From Albidovulum sp. (GTDB lineage: Bacteria > Pseudomonadota > Alphaproteobacteria > Rhodobacterales > Rhodobacteraceae), in contig JAUQYA010000029.1 in assembly GCA_030837785.1 (NCBI GenBank), positions 1 to 12,082 on the forward strand: DNA of 12,082 nucleotides. Direction: 5' to 3'. The notes below the pieces were generated by a model. That model ran no database searches and was not told where the DNA came from. It saw nothing but the letters and a program-made list of their open reading frames with translations. The position numbers and the translations under genes were made by a program. This document shows positions 5,485-12,055 of this stretch, one piece after another (the stretch's first letter is position 1; each line of letters begins with the position of its first letter).

Positions 5485-7674
5485 CTATTTCAGCCGCAGC
5501 GCGTTCAGCGACACGGTGATCGACGATGTCGACATCGCCAGGGCCGCGATCAGCGGCGTGGCGAGGCCGACAAGCGCCACCGGTACCGCGACGACGTTGT
5601 AGGCGAGCGACAGCGCGAAGTTCTGCTTGATCCGCCGCCGGGTGGTCACGGCGATCCTGACCGCGTCCGACAGGGGCGCGAGATCCTGGCCCAGCAGCAC
5701 GATGTCCGAGGCGGTGCGCGCGGCGTCAAGCGCCGAGGCGGGCGAGATCGACACATGCGCGCCGGCAAGCGCTGCGGTGTCGTTGAGCCCGTCGCCCACC
5801 ATCAGCACCCGGTGGCCCTCGGCCGTCAGCGCGGCGATCCGCGCGGCCTTCTCCTCGGGCCGCATTGCCGCGTGCCATTCCGGGATGCCAAGCGTTCCGG
5901 CCAGCGCCGCGACCGGCACCTCGGCATCGCCCGACAGCAGGATCACCCGCTTGCCCGCGGCCAGAAGTCCGCTCACCGCCTGATGCGCGCCTGGGCGCGG
6001 GCGGTCGGCGAAGGCGAACTCCACCGGCGCCCCCTGCCCCGTCGAGAGCCAGGTGGCGGTCCGCTCGCCCGGCTCCACCCCCAGCCATCCGGCGCGGCCG
6101 AGCCGCACCAGACGGCCCTGCCAGCGCCCCTCGACGCCGAAGCCCGGAACCTCGCGGATCTCCTCGACCGGCGCAGGGCGGATGCCCTCGGCGCCGAGCC
6201 GCGCCGCCAGCGACCGGCTCAGCGGATGGGCCGAGGCGCCGGCGAGCGCCGCGACCAGTTCCAGCTCCGCGCGCGGACGGTCCATCAGGCCGATCGGCTC
6301 GGGCTCTCCCATCGTCAGGGTGCCGGTCTTGTCGAAGACCACCGTATCGACCTCGGCCAGCCGTTCCAGCGCGGTGCCATCCTTGATCAGGAACCCCTTG
6401 CGGAAGAGCTTGCCCGAGGCCGAGGTGACCACCGCCGGCACCGCCAGCGCCAGCGCGCAGGGGCAGGTGATGATCAGCACCGCCGCCGCGACGTTGACCG
6501 AAAGGCGCAGGTCGCGGGTCAGGTAGAACCATGTCGTGAACGAGGCCAGCGCCAGAAGATGCACCGACGGCGAATAGGCCCGCGCCATCCGGTCGGCGAG
6601 CGAGGTGTAGCGGGTCCGCGCCGTCTCGGCGACCGCCACCAGATCGGCCATGCGATGGAGCGAGGAGTCCTTCCCCGCCGCGGTGACGCGGAGCGTCAGC
6701 GGCCCGGTCAGGTTCACCTCGCCCGCGCTGACCACGCTGCCCGGCCCCGCCGCCACCGGCAGCGTCTCGCCGGTCAGGAGCGAGCGGTCGATCTCGGAGG
6801 CGCCCGCGGTCACGATCCCGTCCACCGGCATCCGCCCGCCGGGGCGCACCCGCACCAGGTCGCCGGGCCGAAGCTCGGCGATCGGCACCGCCTTCTCTTC
6901 GCCGCCCTCGAGCCTCGTCGCCCGCGGCACCTCGAGCGCGGCAAGCTCCTCGGCCGCGGACCGCGCGGCGGCGCGCGAGCGGTAGTCGAGATAGCGCCCG
7001 GCGAGGAGGAAGAAGCAGAGCGACACCGCCGCGTCGAAATAGGCGTGCTCTCCGCCCTTGAAGGTCTCGAAGAGCGAGATCGCCGAGGCGAGGATCAGCG
7101 CGAGCGAGATCGGCACATCCATGCCGAGCCGCCTTGCCTTCAGCGAGGCGAAGGCCGAGGCGAAGAACGGCTGGCCGGCGAACGCGAGCGTCGGCAGCGC
7201 GATCGCCGCCGAAATCCAGTGGAACATGTCCCGCGTCGCGGCCTCTGCCCCCGACCAGACCGCCACCGACAGGAGCATGATGTTCATCATCGCGAAGCCG
7301 GCGACGCCCACCCGCATCAGGAGGTCGCGGCTGCGCCGGTCGATCCCGGTCGCCGACAGAAGGCCGGGGTCAAGCTCGTGCGCGGGATAACCGATGGCGT
7401 CGAGCCGGGCGACGAGCTGGTCGGCCGTCACCTCCGGCGCCGCCACGACCGAGACCCGCTTCAGCGTCAGGTTGACCCGTGCCGAGGCCACCCCCGGCAC
7501 CGCCGACAGCGCCCGCTCCACGTCCGAGATGCAGACGGCACAATGGGCGGTGGGCAGCGACAGGATCAGGCCCGCATCCCGCCCGGCCCCGCCTGCGCGC
7601 GCGGCGATGTCCTCGGCCGAGGGCGCCGCGACGCAGGCGGGGCAGGCCGAGATCGGGGGGGCAGCCACCGACAT
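5485..7674 (-). CDS. ccoI: P1B-type copper-translocating ATPase CcoI (FixI/CopA2 type)
   Basis: A 729-residue membrane ATPase that exports Cu(I) across the cytoplasmic membrane for CuB assembly in CcoN. N-terminus: CPAC at 11-14 and a heavy-metal-associated domain with AHCAVC at 43-48 (Cys45, Cys48). Membrane helices fill about 118-230 and 366-416; the sixth carries the metal site CPC at 404-406. Actuator domain: TGET at 301-304. Catalytic domain: phosphorylated D448 in DKTGT, the nucleotide-binding SAHP at 481-484, and GDGLND at 627-632. The tail MSTSSITVSLNALRLK holds the conserved Met and Ser/Asn of the last helix that complete the transmembrane copper site in Cu(I) ATPases. Length and motifs are normal and intact. 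It begins 3 bases after the ccoH stop, with its AAGGGA ribosome binding site inside the end of ccoH, so translation is probably coupled. It belongs to the slow-export CopA2/FixI class rather than detoxifying CopA1, judged from context. Confidence 0.96.
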   Translation of the reverse strand: MSVAAPPISACPACVAAPSAEDIAARAGGAGRDAGLILSLPTAHCAVCISDVERALSAVPGVASARVNLTLKRVSVVAAPEVTADQLVARLDAIGYPAHELDPGLLSATGIDRRSRDLLMRVGVAGFAMMNIMLLSVAVWSGAEAATRDMFHWISAAIALPTLAFAGQPFFASAFASLKARRLGMDVPISLALILASAISLFETFKGGEHAYFDAAVSLCFFLLAGRYLDYRSRAAARSAAEELAALEVPRATRLEGGEEKAVPIAELRPGDLVRVRPGGRMPVDGIVTAGASEIDRSLLTGETLPVAAGPGSVVSAGEVNLTGPLTLRVTAAGKDSSLHRMADLVAVAETARTRYTSLADRMARAYSPSVHLLALASFTTWFYLTRDLRLSVNVAAAVLIITCPCALALAVPAVVTSASGKLFRKGFLIKDGTALERLAEVDTVVFDKTGTLTMGEPEPIGLMDRPRAELELVAALAGASAHPLSRSLAARLGAEGIRPAPVEEIREVPGFGVEGRWQGRLVRLGRAGWLGVEPGERTATWLSTGQGAPVEFAFADRPRPGAHQAVSGLLAAGKRVILLSGDAEVPVAALAGTLGIPEWHAAMRPEEKAARIAALTAEGHRVLMVGDGLNDTAALAGAHVSISPASALDAARTASDIVLLGQDLAPLSDAVRIAVTTRRRIKQNFALSLAYNVVAVPVALVGLATPLIAALAMSTSSITVSLNALRLK

Positions 7675-7677
7675 GCG

Positions 7678-8130
7678 TCATCCCTTCACGAAAAGGTCGA
7701 GCCGCTGGTGATAGCGCGTGCCATCCTTGGCAAAGGCTTCCATCAGGATCATCCACTTGCCCGGCGCCAGCGCCTCCTCGGCGACATAGTCCGCCCCGTT
7801 CCAGACGAAGTCGGGGCGGCGGTCGTCGGCGGCCTCGGTGGTGCGCCCGACGGTCGCGGACAGCCGCTCCACCTGCACCGGCCGCCCGTCGCGGTCGCGG
7901 AAGCGAAGCACCAGCGCGCCGCCCTCGTAGGCATGGCTCAGCGTCCAGCCGAGCGCCACCTGCGCCTGCCGTTCGGCATCGAAGACCTGGCTCGCGACAT
8001 AGGAATTCGGCACCTCGAGACCGGGGAAGGTGCTGATCGCCTTCACCGCCATCAGGACGTTGACGCCGATGATCACGCCGAAGGCGGCGGCGGCGATCAC
8101 GAAGACCTTGCGGCCGGTCAGGGGCGCCAT
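7678..8130 (-). CDS. ccoH: cbb3 oxidase assembly protein CcoH (FixH family)
   Basis: A 150-residue protein with one N-terminal membrane helix (about 9-30) and a periplasmic domain. The family pattern is seen in the helix, in VPNSYVASQVFDAERQAQ after it, and in the ending of the last strand, RYHQRLDLFVKG. FixH/CcoH proteins are required for assembly and stability of the cbb3 oxidase and contact its subunits in the membrane. ATG 8130 follows the ccoG stop by one base (TGAGATG), with AAGG in the end of ccoG as ribosome binding site, so the two are translationally linked. ccoI starts 3 bases after its stop codon. Nothing is truncated. Confidence 0.92.
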   Translation of the reverse strand: MAPLTGRKVFVIAAAAFGVIIGVNVLMAVKAISTFPGLEVPNSYVASQVFDAERQAQVALGWTLSHAYEGGALVLRFRDRDGRPVQVERLSATVGRTTEAADDRRPDFVWNGADYVAEEALAPGKWMILMEAFAKDGTRYHQRLDLFVKG

Positions 8131-8131
8131 C

Positions 8132-9559
8132 TCAGTTGCCTTTTCCGTGAAAGACGGTGCCGCGGCTCACCTGCTCGACGTTGGTCCTGTCCTCGATGAT
8201 CAGGTCGATATCGGTCCGCTCCTCGGTCGCGGCCGGGCTTCCGGCCGGCGCGGTGAGATAGACCCGCTGCATCCGCGTCTCGTCCGCCGGCACCTCCACC
8301 TCCGCCGTGTCGGCCCCCTCGAGCGTCAGCTCGATCGGGTTGTCCGGCGGCAAGGATATCGTGAAGGGCAGCGTTTCACCATGTTTGTTCCTCAGCCGCA
8401 CCTCGTAGGTGTTGCGGATCGCGCCATCGGCCAGCGTGACATAGAGCGGATTGCGGATCGGCGTCACATCGACGCCGATCGGCGAGCGCAGGAAGAGCGC
8501 GACGAGCATCCCCACCCCGATCGAGGACCAGAGCACCATGTAGAGGATCGTCCGCGGCCGGAAGATGTGCTTCCAGACGTTCTTCGGGTGGCCGCCCGCA
8601 CGTTCGGCCGCCTCGTCCTTCAGCGCCATGTAACCGATCAGGCCGCGCGGACGTCCGATCCTGTCCATCACTTCGTCGCAGGCGTCGATGCAGAGCGCGC
8701 AGGTGATGCATTCGAGCTGCTGGCCGTTGCGGATGTCGATCCCCATCGGGCAGACGTTGACGCAGGCCATGCAGTCGATGCAGTCGCCCTGCGAAGGGTC
8801 AAGCTCGCCTTTCTTCAGCTTGCCGCGCGGCTCGCCGCGCCATTCGCGGTAGGCGACGACAAGCGTGTCCTCGTCGATCATCGCCGCCTGGATGCGCGGC
8901 CAGGGGCAGGCGTAGATGCAGATCTGCTCGCGCGCGAATCCGCCGAAGAAGAAGGTCGTCGCGGTCAGGATCGCCATCGTCAGGTAGGCGATCGGATGCG
9001 CCTGCCCGGCCAGGAGATCGCGCAGGAGCGTCGGCGCGTCGGTGAAGTAGAAGATCCAGGCGCCCCCCGTGGCCAGCCCGATCAGCAGCCAGAGCAGCCA
9101 CTTGGTGAGTCTCAGGCGCGCCTTGCGGAAATCCCATTTCTGGTTCCACAGCCGGACGCGGGCGTTGCGGTCGCCCTCGACCCAGCGTTCCACGAGGATG
9201 TAGAGGTCGGTCCACACCGTCTGCGGGCAGGCATAGCCGCACCACACCCGGCCGAGCGCCGAGGTGAAGAGGAAAAGCCCCAGCCCCGCCATGATCAAGA
9301 GGCCGGCGATGAAGTAGAACTCATGCGGCCAGATCTCGATCATGAAGAAATAGAAGCGGCGATGGGCAAGATCGACGAGAACCGCCTGGTCGGGAAGGTT
9401 CGGCCCCCGGTCCCAGCGAATCCAGGGCGTCAGGTAGTAGATGCCGAGGGTGACCGCCATGATCACCCATTTCAGGGTGCGAAACTGTCCCTTCACCCGG
9501 CGCGGAAACACGGGTTCGCGTGCGGCATACAGCGCCGGAGGCGTCTCGGTGGCGTTCAT
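8132..9559 (-). CDS. ccoG: Cytochrome c oxidase accessory protein CcoG (RdxA/FixG family), membrane iron-sulfur cupric reductase
   Basis: A 475-residue membrane protein with two 4Fe-4S ferredoxin-type clusters. Cys260, 263, 266 and 270 (CIDCMACVNVCP) and Cys284, 287, 290 and 294 (CITCALCIDAC) supply the ligands; the second motif ends DEVM instead of the usual Pro after its last Cys, as is common in this family. About five membrane helices: 31-48, 82-100, 152-172, 188-208 and 337-357. The conserved WCGYACPQTVW (106-116) and CIYACPW (214-220) add further Cys residues. A periplasmic Ig-like domain follows (about 370-475). Members reduce Cu(II) to Cu(I), making copper available to the CcoI route. 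First gene of ccoGHIS; ATG 9559 has AGGA 8 bases upstream and an FNR box 64 bases upstream. Length is normal for the family. Confidence 0.96.
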   Translation of the reverse strand: MNATETPPALYAAREPVFPRRVKGQFRTLKWVIMAVTLGIYYLTPWIRWDRGPNLPDQAVLVDLAHRRFYFFMIEIWPHEFYFIAGLLIMAGLGLFLFTSALGRVWCGYACPQTVWTDLYILVERWVEGDRNARVRLWNQKWDFRKARLRLTKWLLWLLIGLATGGAWIFYFTDAPTLLRDLLAGQAHPIAYLTMAILTATTFFFGGFAREQICIYACPWPRIQAAMIDEDTLVVAYREWRGEPRGKLKKGELDPSQGDCIDCMACVNVCPMGIDIRNGQQLECITCALCIDACDEVMDRIGRPRGLIGYMALKDEAAERAGGHPKNVWKHIFRPRTILYMVLWSSIGVGMLVALFLRSPIGVDVTPIRNPLYVTLADGAIRNTYEVRLRNKHGETLPFTISLPPDNPIELTLEGADTAEVEVPADETRMQRVYLTAPAGSPAATEERTDIDLIIEDRTNVEQVSRGTVFHGKGN

Positions 9560-9623
9560 AGTCCGAATCCTGGGTGTGTCTCTGTTCGCGCAGCCCTGCT
9601 ACCGGCCAAGGCGGTTCTTGGCC

Positions 9624-9637
9624 TTGATACAGGTCAA
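9624..9637 (-). promoter_or_regulatory. FNR/FnrL binding site upstream of ccoG (box 1)
   Basis: TTGAT-ACAG-GTCAA differs from the FNR consensus TTGAT-N4-ATCAA at one base. Its centre is 71 bases from the ccoG start codon. If it sits at -41.5, transcription would start near 9589, and a weak -10 (TAGCAG) lies at 9597-9602. FnrL activation of cco operons under low oxygen is established in Rhodobacter, so the assignment fits the gene it precedes. Confidence 0.85.
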
Positions 9638-9820
9638 AACGCCTGACGGGAATGCGGCGAATCTGCCGCAGGGGCGGCGGCGACAACCCGCCGGCGCAAG
9701 GCCCGCGGCCGCGCCCCTGGCAATAGCTGCCCTTCCTGCCGGCATTGCCGCACCACGCGGCGGCGGCAGGGCCGCAGAACGCGGTGGAAAATGGTCGCTA
9801 TCGGGTAGAAAGGGGAAAAG

Positions 9821-9867
9821 GCATCGGCGCCCCCAGGAAACGCGCGAACAGGACGGGGCGCCGATGC
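9821..9867 (-). terminator. Perfect 13-bp hairpin downstream of lysR, terminator or small-RNA 3' end
   Basis: GCATCGGCGCCCC (9821-9833) and GGGGCGCCGATGC (9855-9867) are perfectly complementary around a 21-base loop. On the minus strand the stem is followed by CTTTTCCCCTTTC, a pyrimidine/T-rich tract, so it can act as an intrinsic terminator 72 bases after the lysR stop. The loop is longer than usual for a simple terminator. On the plus strand no T-run follows. Confidence 0.6.
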
Positions 9868-9928
9868 TCCGGTGCCGGGTTTGCGCCCGACACTGTTTCG
9901 ACTCTTGTGTCTCGCGGGGCCGCTGTCC

Positions 9929-9942
9929 TTGATCTGAGTCAA
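9929..9942 (-). promoter_or_regulatory. Second FNR/FnrL binding site, overlapping the lysR stop codon (box 2)
   Basis: TTGAT-CTGA-GTCAA is again one base from the FNR consensus, with both half sites intact and the right 4-base spacer. It covers the lysR stop codon (9939-9941). No coding start follows within 300 bases on the minus strand except distant ccoG; on the plus strand it would read antisense into lysR. A class II start point would fall near 9894 on the minus strand, with only a weak -10 (AAGAGT, 9901-9906). Confidence 0.65.
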
Positions 9943-10871
9943 ATCGGCGAAATCTTTTGCGCCGGGCCGCCAGTCGGGCTGCCAGTCGGGCTGCCAGTCG
10001 GGCCACGCGTCTGACGGCGCGCCCAGGCGATGAAGGCGCGCACCGCCGGCCGCTGGACTCCGGGCCTGGTCACAAGGAAATAGCCGTCGTTCTCGCCGAT
10101 CTGGAACAGTGGAATCAGGCGGCCGGCGGCGATGTCGGCGGTGACGAAGACGCGCGCCGTGAACGCCACCCCCTGCCCGTCGCGCACGGCATCGGCCATC
10201 AGGTTTCCCGGAAGCGACGTCATGCCGGCGGTTGCGCGGGAAATGCCGAAGCGCTCCAGAAGCTCGGTCGCCTCGTTGGTGCCAAGCTCCTGCATCCACG
10301 GCAGGTCGGCGACATCGGCAATCGAATCGATCCGCCTGTCGCCGATCAACGCCGGGGACGCGACGACCACGATCGGCGAGGGCACCAGAAGCTCGGCGTC
10401 GAGGCCCGGCCATTCGCCGCTACCATAGCGGATGGCGAGATCGGCATCCCCCGGCCCGATCCGCCGCGGTTCGCTTAACGCTTCGATGACGAGGTCGATG
10501 TCGGGATGGCGGGCGCGGAAATCGGCCAGCCGCGGCATCAGCCAGCCGGCCGCGAAGGACGGCGTGGTCGTGACCTTGAGCGGCCGCCCCGCAGTCTCGC
10601 CGCCCAGTTCCTCGATGACGCGCGCGATCTCGCCGAAGCCCGCGTCAAGTGCCGCCGCCAGCCGCCTGCCTTCGGCGGTCAGGACAAGGCCCCGCGGCGT
10701 GCGGTCGACAAGGGGCACCGACAGTCGGGCCTCAAGGGCGCGGATCTGCTGGCTGATGGCCGCGTGCGAGACGTTCAGCCGCCGGCCCGCGGCCGTGACG
10801 CTGCCGGTCTCGGCGAAGACCGAGAAGGCGCGCAGCGCGCTGAGCGAGGGCAGGGTCAACCACGGGATCAT
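9939..10871 (-). CDS. LysR-family transcriptional regulator
   Basis: A 310-residue LysR regulator. The N-terminal winged helix-turn-helix spans about 8-67 (LSALRAFSVFAETGSVTAAG, then LNVSHAAISQQIRALEARL, with VDRTPRGLVLTAEG ending the wing). The effector-binding domain is about 93-287 and ends VRAFIAWARRQT. It resembles GcvA-like members, but the effector is unknown. Residues 288-310 are an unusual tail with repeated Gly-Ser-Pro-Thr, encoded by three 12-base direct repeats. Start ATG 10871 gives MIPWLTLPSLSALRAF and has AAGGTG 7 bases upstream; both lie inside a perfect inverted repeat, which suggests autoregulation. The gene diverges from a small ORF at 10970 and sits between ccoP and ccoG, where many relatives have no gene. 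Whether it controls cco genes cannot be told from sequence. Confidence 0.93.
   Translation of the reverse strand: MIPWLTLPSLSALRAFSVFAETGSVTAAGRRLNVSHAAISQQIRALEARLSVPLVDRTPRGLVLTAEGRRLAAALDAGFGEIARVIEELGGETAGRPLKVTTTPSFAAGWLMPRLADFRARHPDIDLVIEALSEPRRIGPGDADLAIRYGSGEWPGLDAELLVPSPIVVVASPALIGDRRIDSIADVADLPWMQELGTNEATELLERFGISRATAGMTSLPGNLMADAVRDGQGVAFTARVFVTADIAAGRLIPLFQIGENDGYFLVTRPGVQRPAVRAFIAWARRQTRGPTGSPTGSPTGGPAQKISPI
9970..10005. repeat. Three tandem 12-bp repeats in the 3' end of lysR
   Basis: CCAGTCGGGCTG occurs at 9970-9981 and 9982-9993, and CCAGTCGGGCCA at 9994-10005. Being a multiple of three, the array keeps the lysR frame and encodes the Gly-Pro-Thr/Gly-Ser repeats near residues 290-302. 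It looks like a short slippage expansion beyond the normal end of the LysR fold. Confidence 0.9.
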
Positions 10872-10890
10872 GTAAGCACACCTTACATGA
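10868..10890. promoter_or_regulatory. LysR-type operator: perfect 9-bp inverted repeat over the lysR start codon
   Basis: Arms TCATGTAAG (10868-10876) and CTTACATGA (10882-10890) flank a 5-base spacer, cacac. The centre contains the LysR-family T-N11-A pattern (T10873, A10885). The repeat includes the lysR ATG (10869-10871) and its AAGGTG ribosome binding site. LysR proteins usually bind such sites between divergent genes and repress their own gene. In the mRNA the same arms could pair and hide the start codon. Confidence 0.75.
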
Positions 10891-10969
10891 CCGAATTGTT
10901 CCTGAGTCGCAATCCGGTCGTGCAGCGCTCATCCTGCGACCAGGAAGTCCCCTTACGGAGAGACAGGCG

Positions 10970-11134
10970 ATGTTACAGATTCTCGGAGTGTCGTTTCACT
11001 GTGCGACCTATACCGACCGGCCGTGGTGGCATCACCGGCGCCGGGAAGCAGGGCCCGAAGCACGGCCCGTGGCGGCGGAGCGGGAACTGCGCCTGCCGCG
11101 CCTTCGCTTCATCGTTTCCGGCGCGCCGGCATAA
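10970..11134 (+). CDS. Small Arg/His/Trp-rich hypothetical protein, 54 residues, divergent from lysR
   Basis: ATG 10970 is preceded by GGAGAG (10958-10963) at good spacing. The product begins MLQILGVSFHCATYTDRPWW, continues HHRRREAG, and ends LRLPRLRFIVSGAPA; it is basic, with no signal peptide or membrane helix and no family I recognise. The aromatic/His/Arg patch at residues 14-25 and the LPRLRF end look like protein sequence under constraint rather than random translation, but that is a judgement by eye. It is short enough to be missed by automatic gene callers. It is the divergent partner of lysR, 98 bases away, with the LysR-type inverted repeat on the lysR side of the gap, so it is a natural candidate target of that regulator. 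It is followed by a hairpin terminator 6 bases after its stop and is convergent with ccoP. Confidence 0.5.
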   Translation: MLQILGVSFHCATYTDRPWWHHRRREAGPEARPVAAERELRLPRLRFIVSGAPA

Positions 11135-11139
11135 GCGAA

Positions 11140-11166
11140 CCCCCGGCGCCGTCCGGGCGCCGGGGG
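11140..11166. terminator. Bidirectional hairpin terminator between the small ORF and ccoP
   Basis: CCCCCGGCGCC (11140-11150) and GGCGCCGGGGG (11156-11166) form a perfect 11-bp stem around GTCCG. It lies 20 bases after the ccoP stop on the minus strand (followed by TTCGCTTAT) and 6 bases after the small-ORF stop on the plus strand (followed by CTTCGG). The T-tract is weak in both directions, but the stem is very stable. It would close the ccoNOQP transcript. Confidence 0.65.
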
Positions 11167-11185
11167 CTTCGGCCCTTGTGATCGG

Positions 11186-12055
11186 TTACTCGCCGCCGCC
11201 GCGGCTGTGGACCCAGGAGGCCACCGCGCGGATGTCGGCCTCGCTGAGGCGGCCGGTCCAGGACGGCATCACGCCGAACCGGGCGTTCGTCACCGTATCG
11301 GTCAGCGTCGCCTGGTCGCCGCCGTAAAGCCAGATCGCGTCGGTGAGGTTCGGCGCGCCCTGGGCGCGGTCGCCGGTGCCGTCCTCCATGTGGCAGGCCG
11401 CGCAGTTGTCGGTGAAGACCACCGCGCCCTCGCCCGCCAGCGCCGCGTCGTGCTGCTGGCCCGAAATCTGCAGGATATATTGCACGACCTGGTCGATCTG
11501 CGCCGGCTCCAGAAGCCCGTCGGCGCCGAACTTCGGCATCTCCGAATAGCGGGCGTCGGAATCGGTGGTGTTGCGGATGCCGTGGGTGACGGTGGTGTGG
11601 ATGTCCTCGATCGTGCCGCCCCAGAGCCAGTCGTTGTCGAGCAGGTTGGGATAGCCCTTCGCCCCCGCCGCGCCCGATCCGTGGCATTGCGCGCACCAGG
11701 TGCGGAACACCGCGCCGCCGGCGTTCTGGGTGTAGTTGGCCAGGTCCGGGTCCGCGGCGATCGCGGTCAGGTCGGTGGCGACGAGCTTGGCTTCCACCGG
11801 CGCGTTGGCCTCCTCGTAGCGCTTGATCTCGGTGGCCACGTCGGCGCGGGTGTCCTGCCCCAGGAGGCCCTGGGTCGCACCGTGGACGAGGGGCCAGGCC
11901 GGATAGGCGATCGTGTAGGCGATGCCCCAGATGATCGTCAGGTAGAAGGTCCAGAGCCACCAGCGCGGCAGCGGGTTGTTGAACTCGCGGATGCCGTCCC
12001 ACTCGTGGCCGGTGGTATCGGGATCAGCCTTCGTCTGTATCGGTCTCTTGCTCAT
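11186..12055 (-). CDS. ccoP: cbb3-type cytochrome c oxidase diheme subunit III, CcoP
   Basis: A 289-residue membrane-anchored diheme cytochrome c that passes electrons from soluble cytochrome c to CcoO in the cbb3 oxidase. The N-terminus is cytoplasmic, with the CcoP signature HEWDGIREFNNPLPRWW (17-33), then one membrane helix (about 32-56). Two periplasmic cytochrome c domains follow, with heme-binding CAQCH at 121-125 and CAACH at 218-222. The likely axial methionines are M173 (SEMPKFG) and M263 (GVMPSWTGRLSE). Length is normal and no motif is missing. Start ATG 12055 has AGGAGG 7 bases upstream and overlaps the stop of the preceding gene as ATGA, so translation is coupled to ccoQ. It is the last structural gene; a strong hairpin follows. 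Confidence 0.97.
   Translation of the reverse strand: MSKRPIQTKADPDTTGHEWDGIREFNNPLPRWWLWTFYLTIIWGIAYTIAYPAWPLVHGATQGLLGQDTRADVATEIKRYEEANAPVEAKLVATDLTAIAADPDLANYTQNAGGAVFRTWCAQCHGSGAAGAKGYPNLLDNDWLWGGTIEDIHTTVTHGIRNTTDSDARYSEMPKFGADGLLEPAQIDQVVQYILQISGQQHDAALAGEGAVVFTDNCAACHMEDGTGDRAQGAPNLTDAIWLYGGDQATLTDTVTNARFGVMPSWTGRLSEADIRAVASWVHSRGGGE

Larger units (their letters stand above)
9560..9938. other. Non-coding region between lysR and ccoG with two FNR boxes and a strong hairpin
   Basis: No convincing gene is present; open frames here are continuations of frames antisense or shifted to lysR and ccoG and lack start signals or similarity. Contents, read in the minus-strand direction: FNR box 2 over the lysR stop (9929-9942), a hairpin (9821-9867), about 180 bases with only G/C-rich, unassigned sequence, FNR box 1 (9624-9637), then the ccoG leader. 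The leader has a possible -10 (TAGCAG, 9597-9602) placed as expected for an FNR class II promoter. Confidence 0.7.

Noticed and set aside
5755..8199. Long plus-strand open frame (814 codons) opposite ccoI and ccoH
   Set aside because: Arg/His/Gly-rich composition without any domain; ccoI and ccoH on the other strand have all family motifs.
8030..9646. Plus-strand open frame (538 codons) opposite ccoG
   Set aside because: Antisense shadow of ccoG, which has both iron-sulfur motifs; no ribosome binding site or recognisable domain.
9599..10413. Two minus-strand open frames across the lysR 3' end and the gap before ccoG
   Set aside because: They are frame shadows of lysR extended by chance into non-coding DNA; Ala/Arg-rich, partly produced by the 12-bp repeat, with no start signal.
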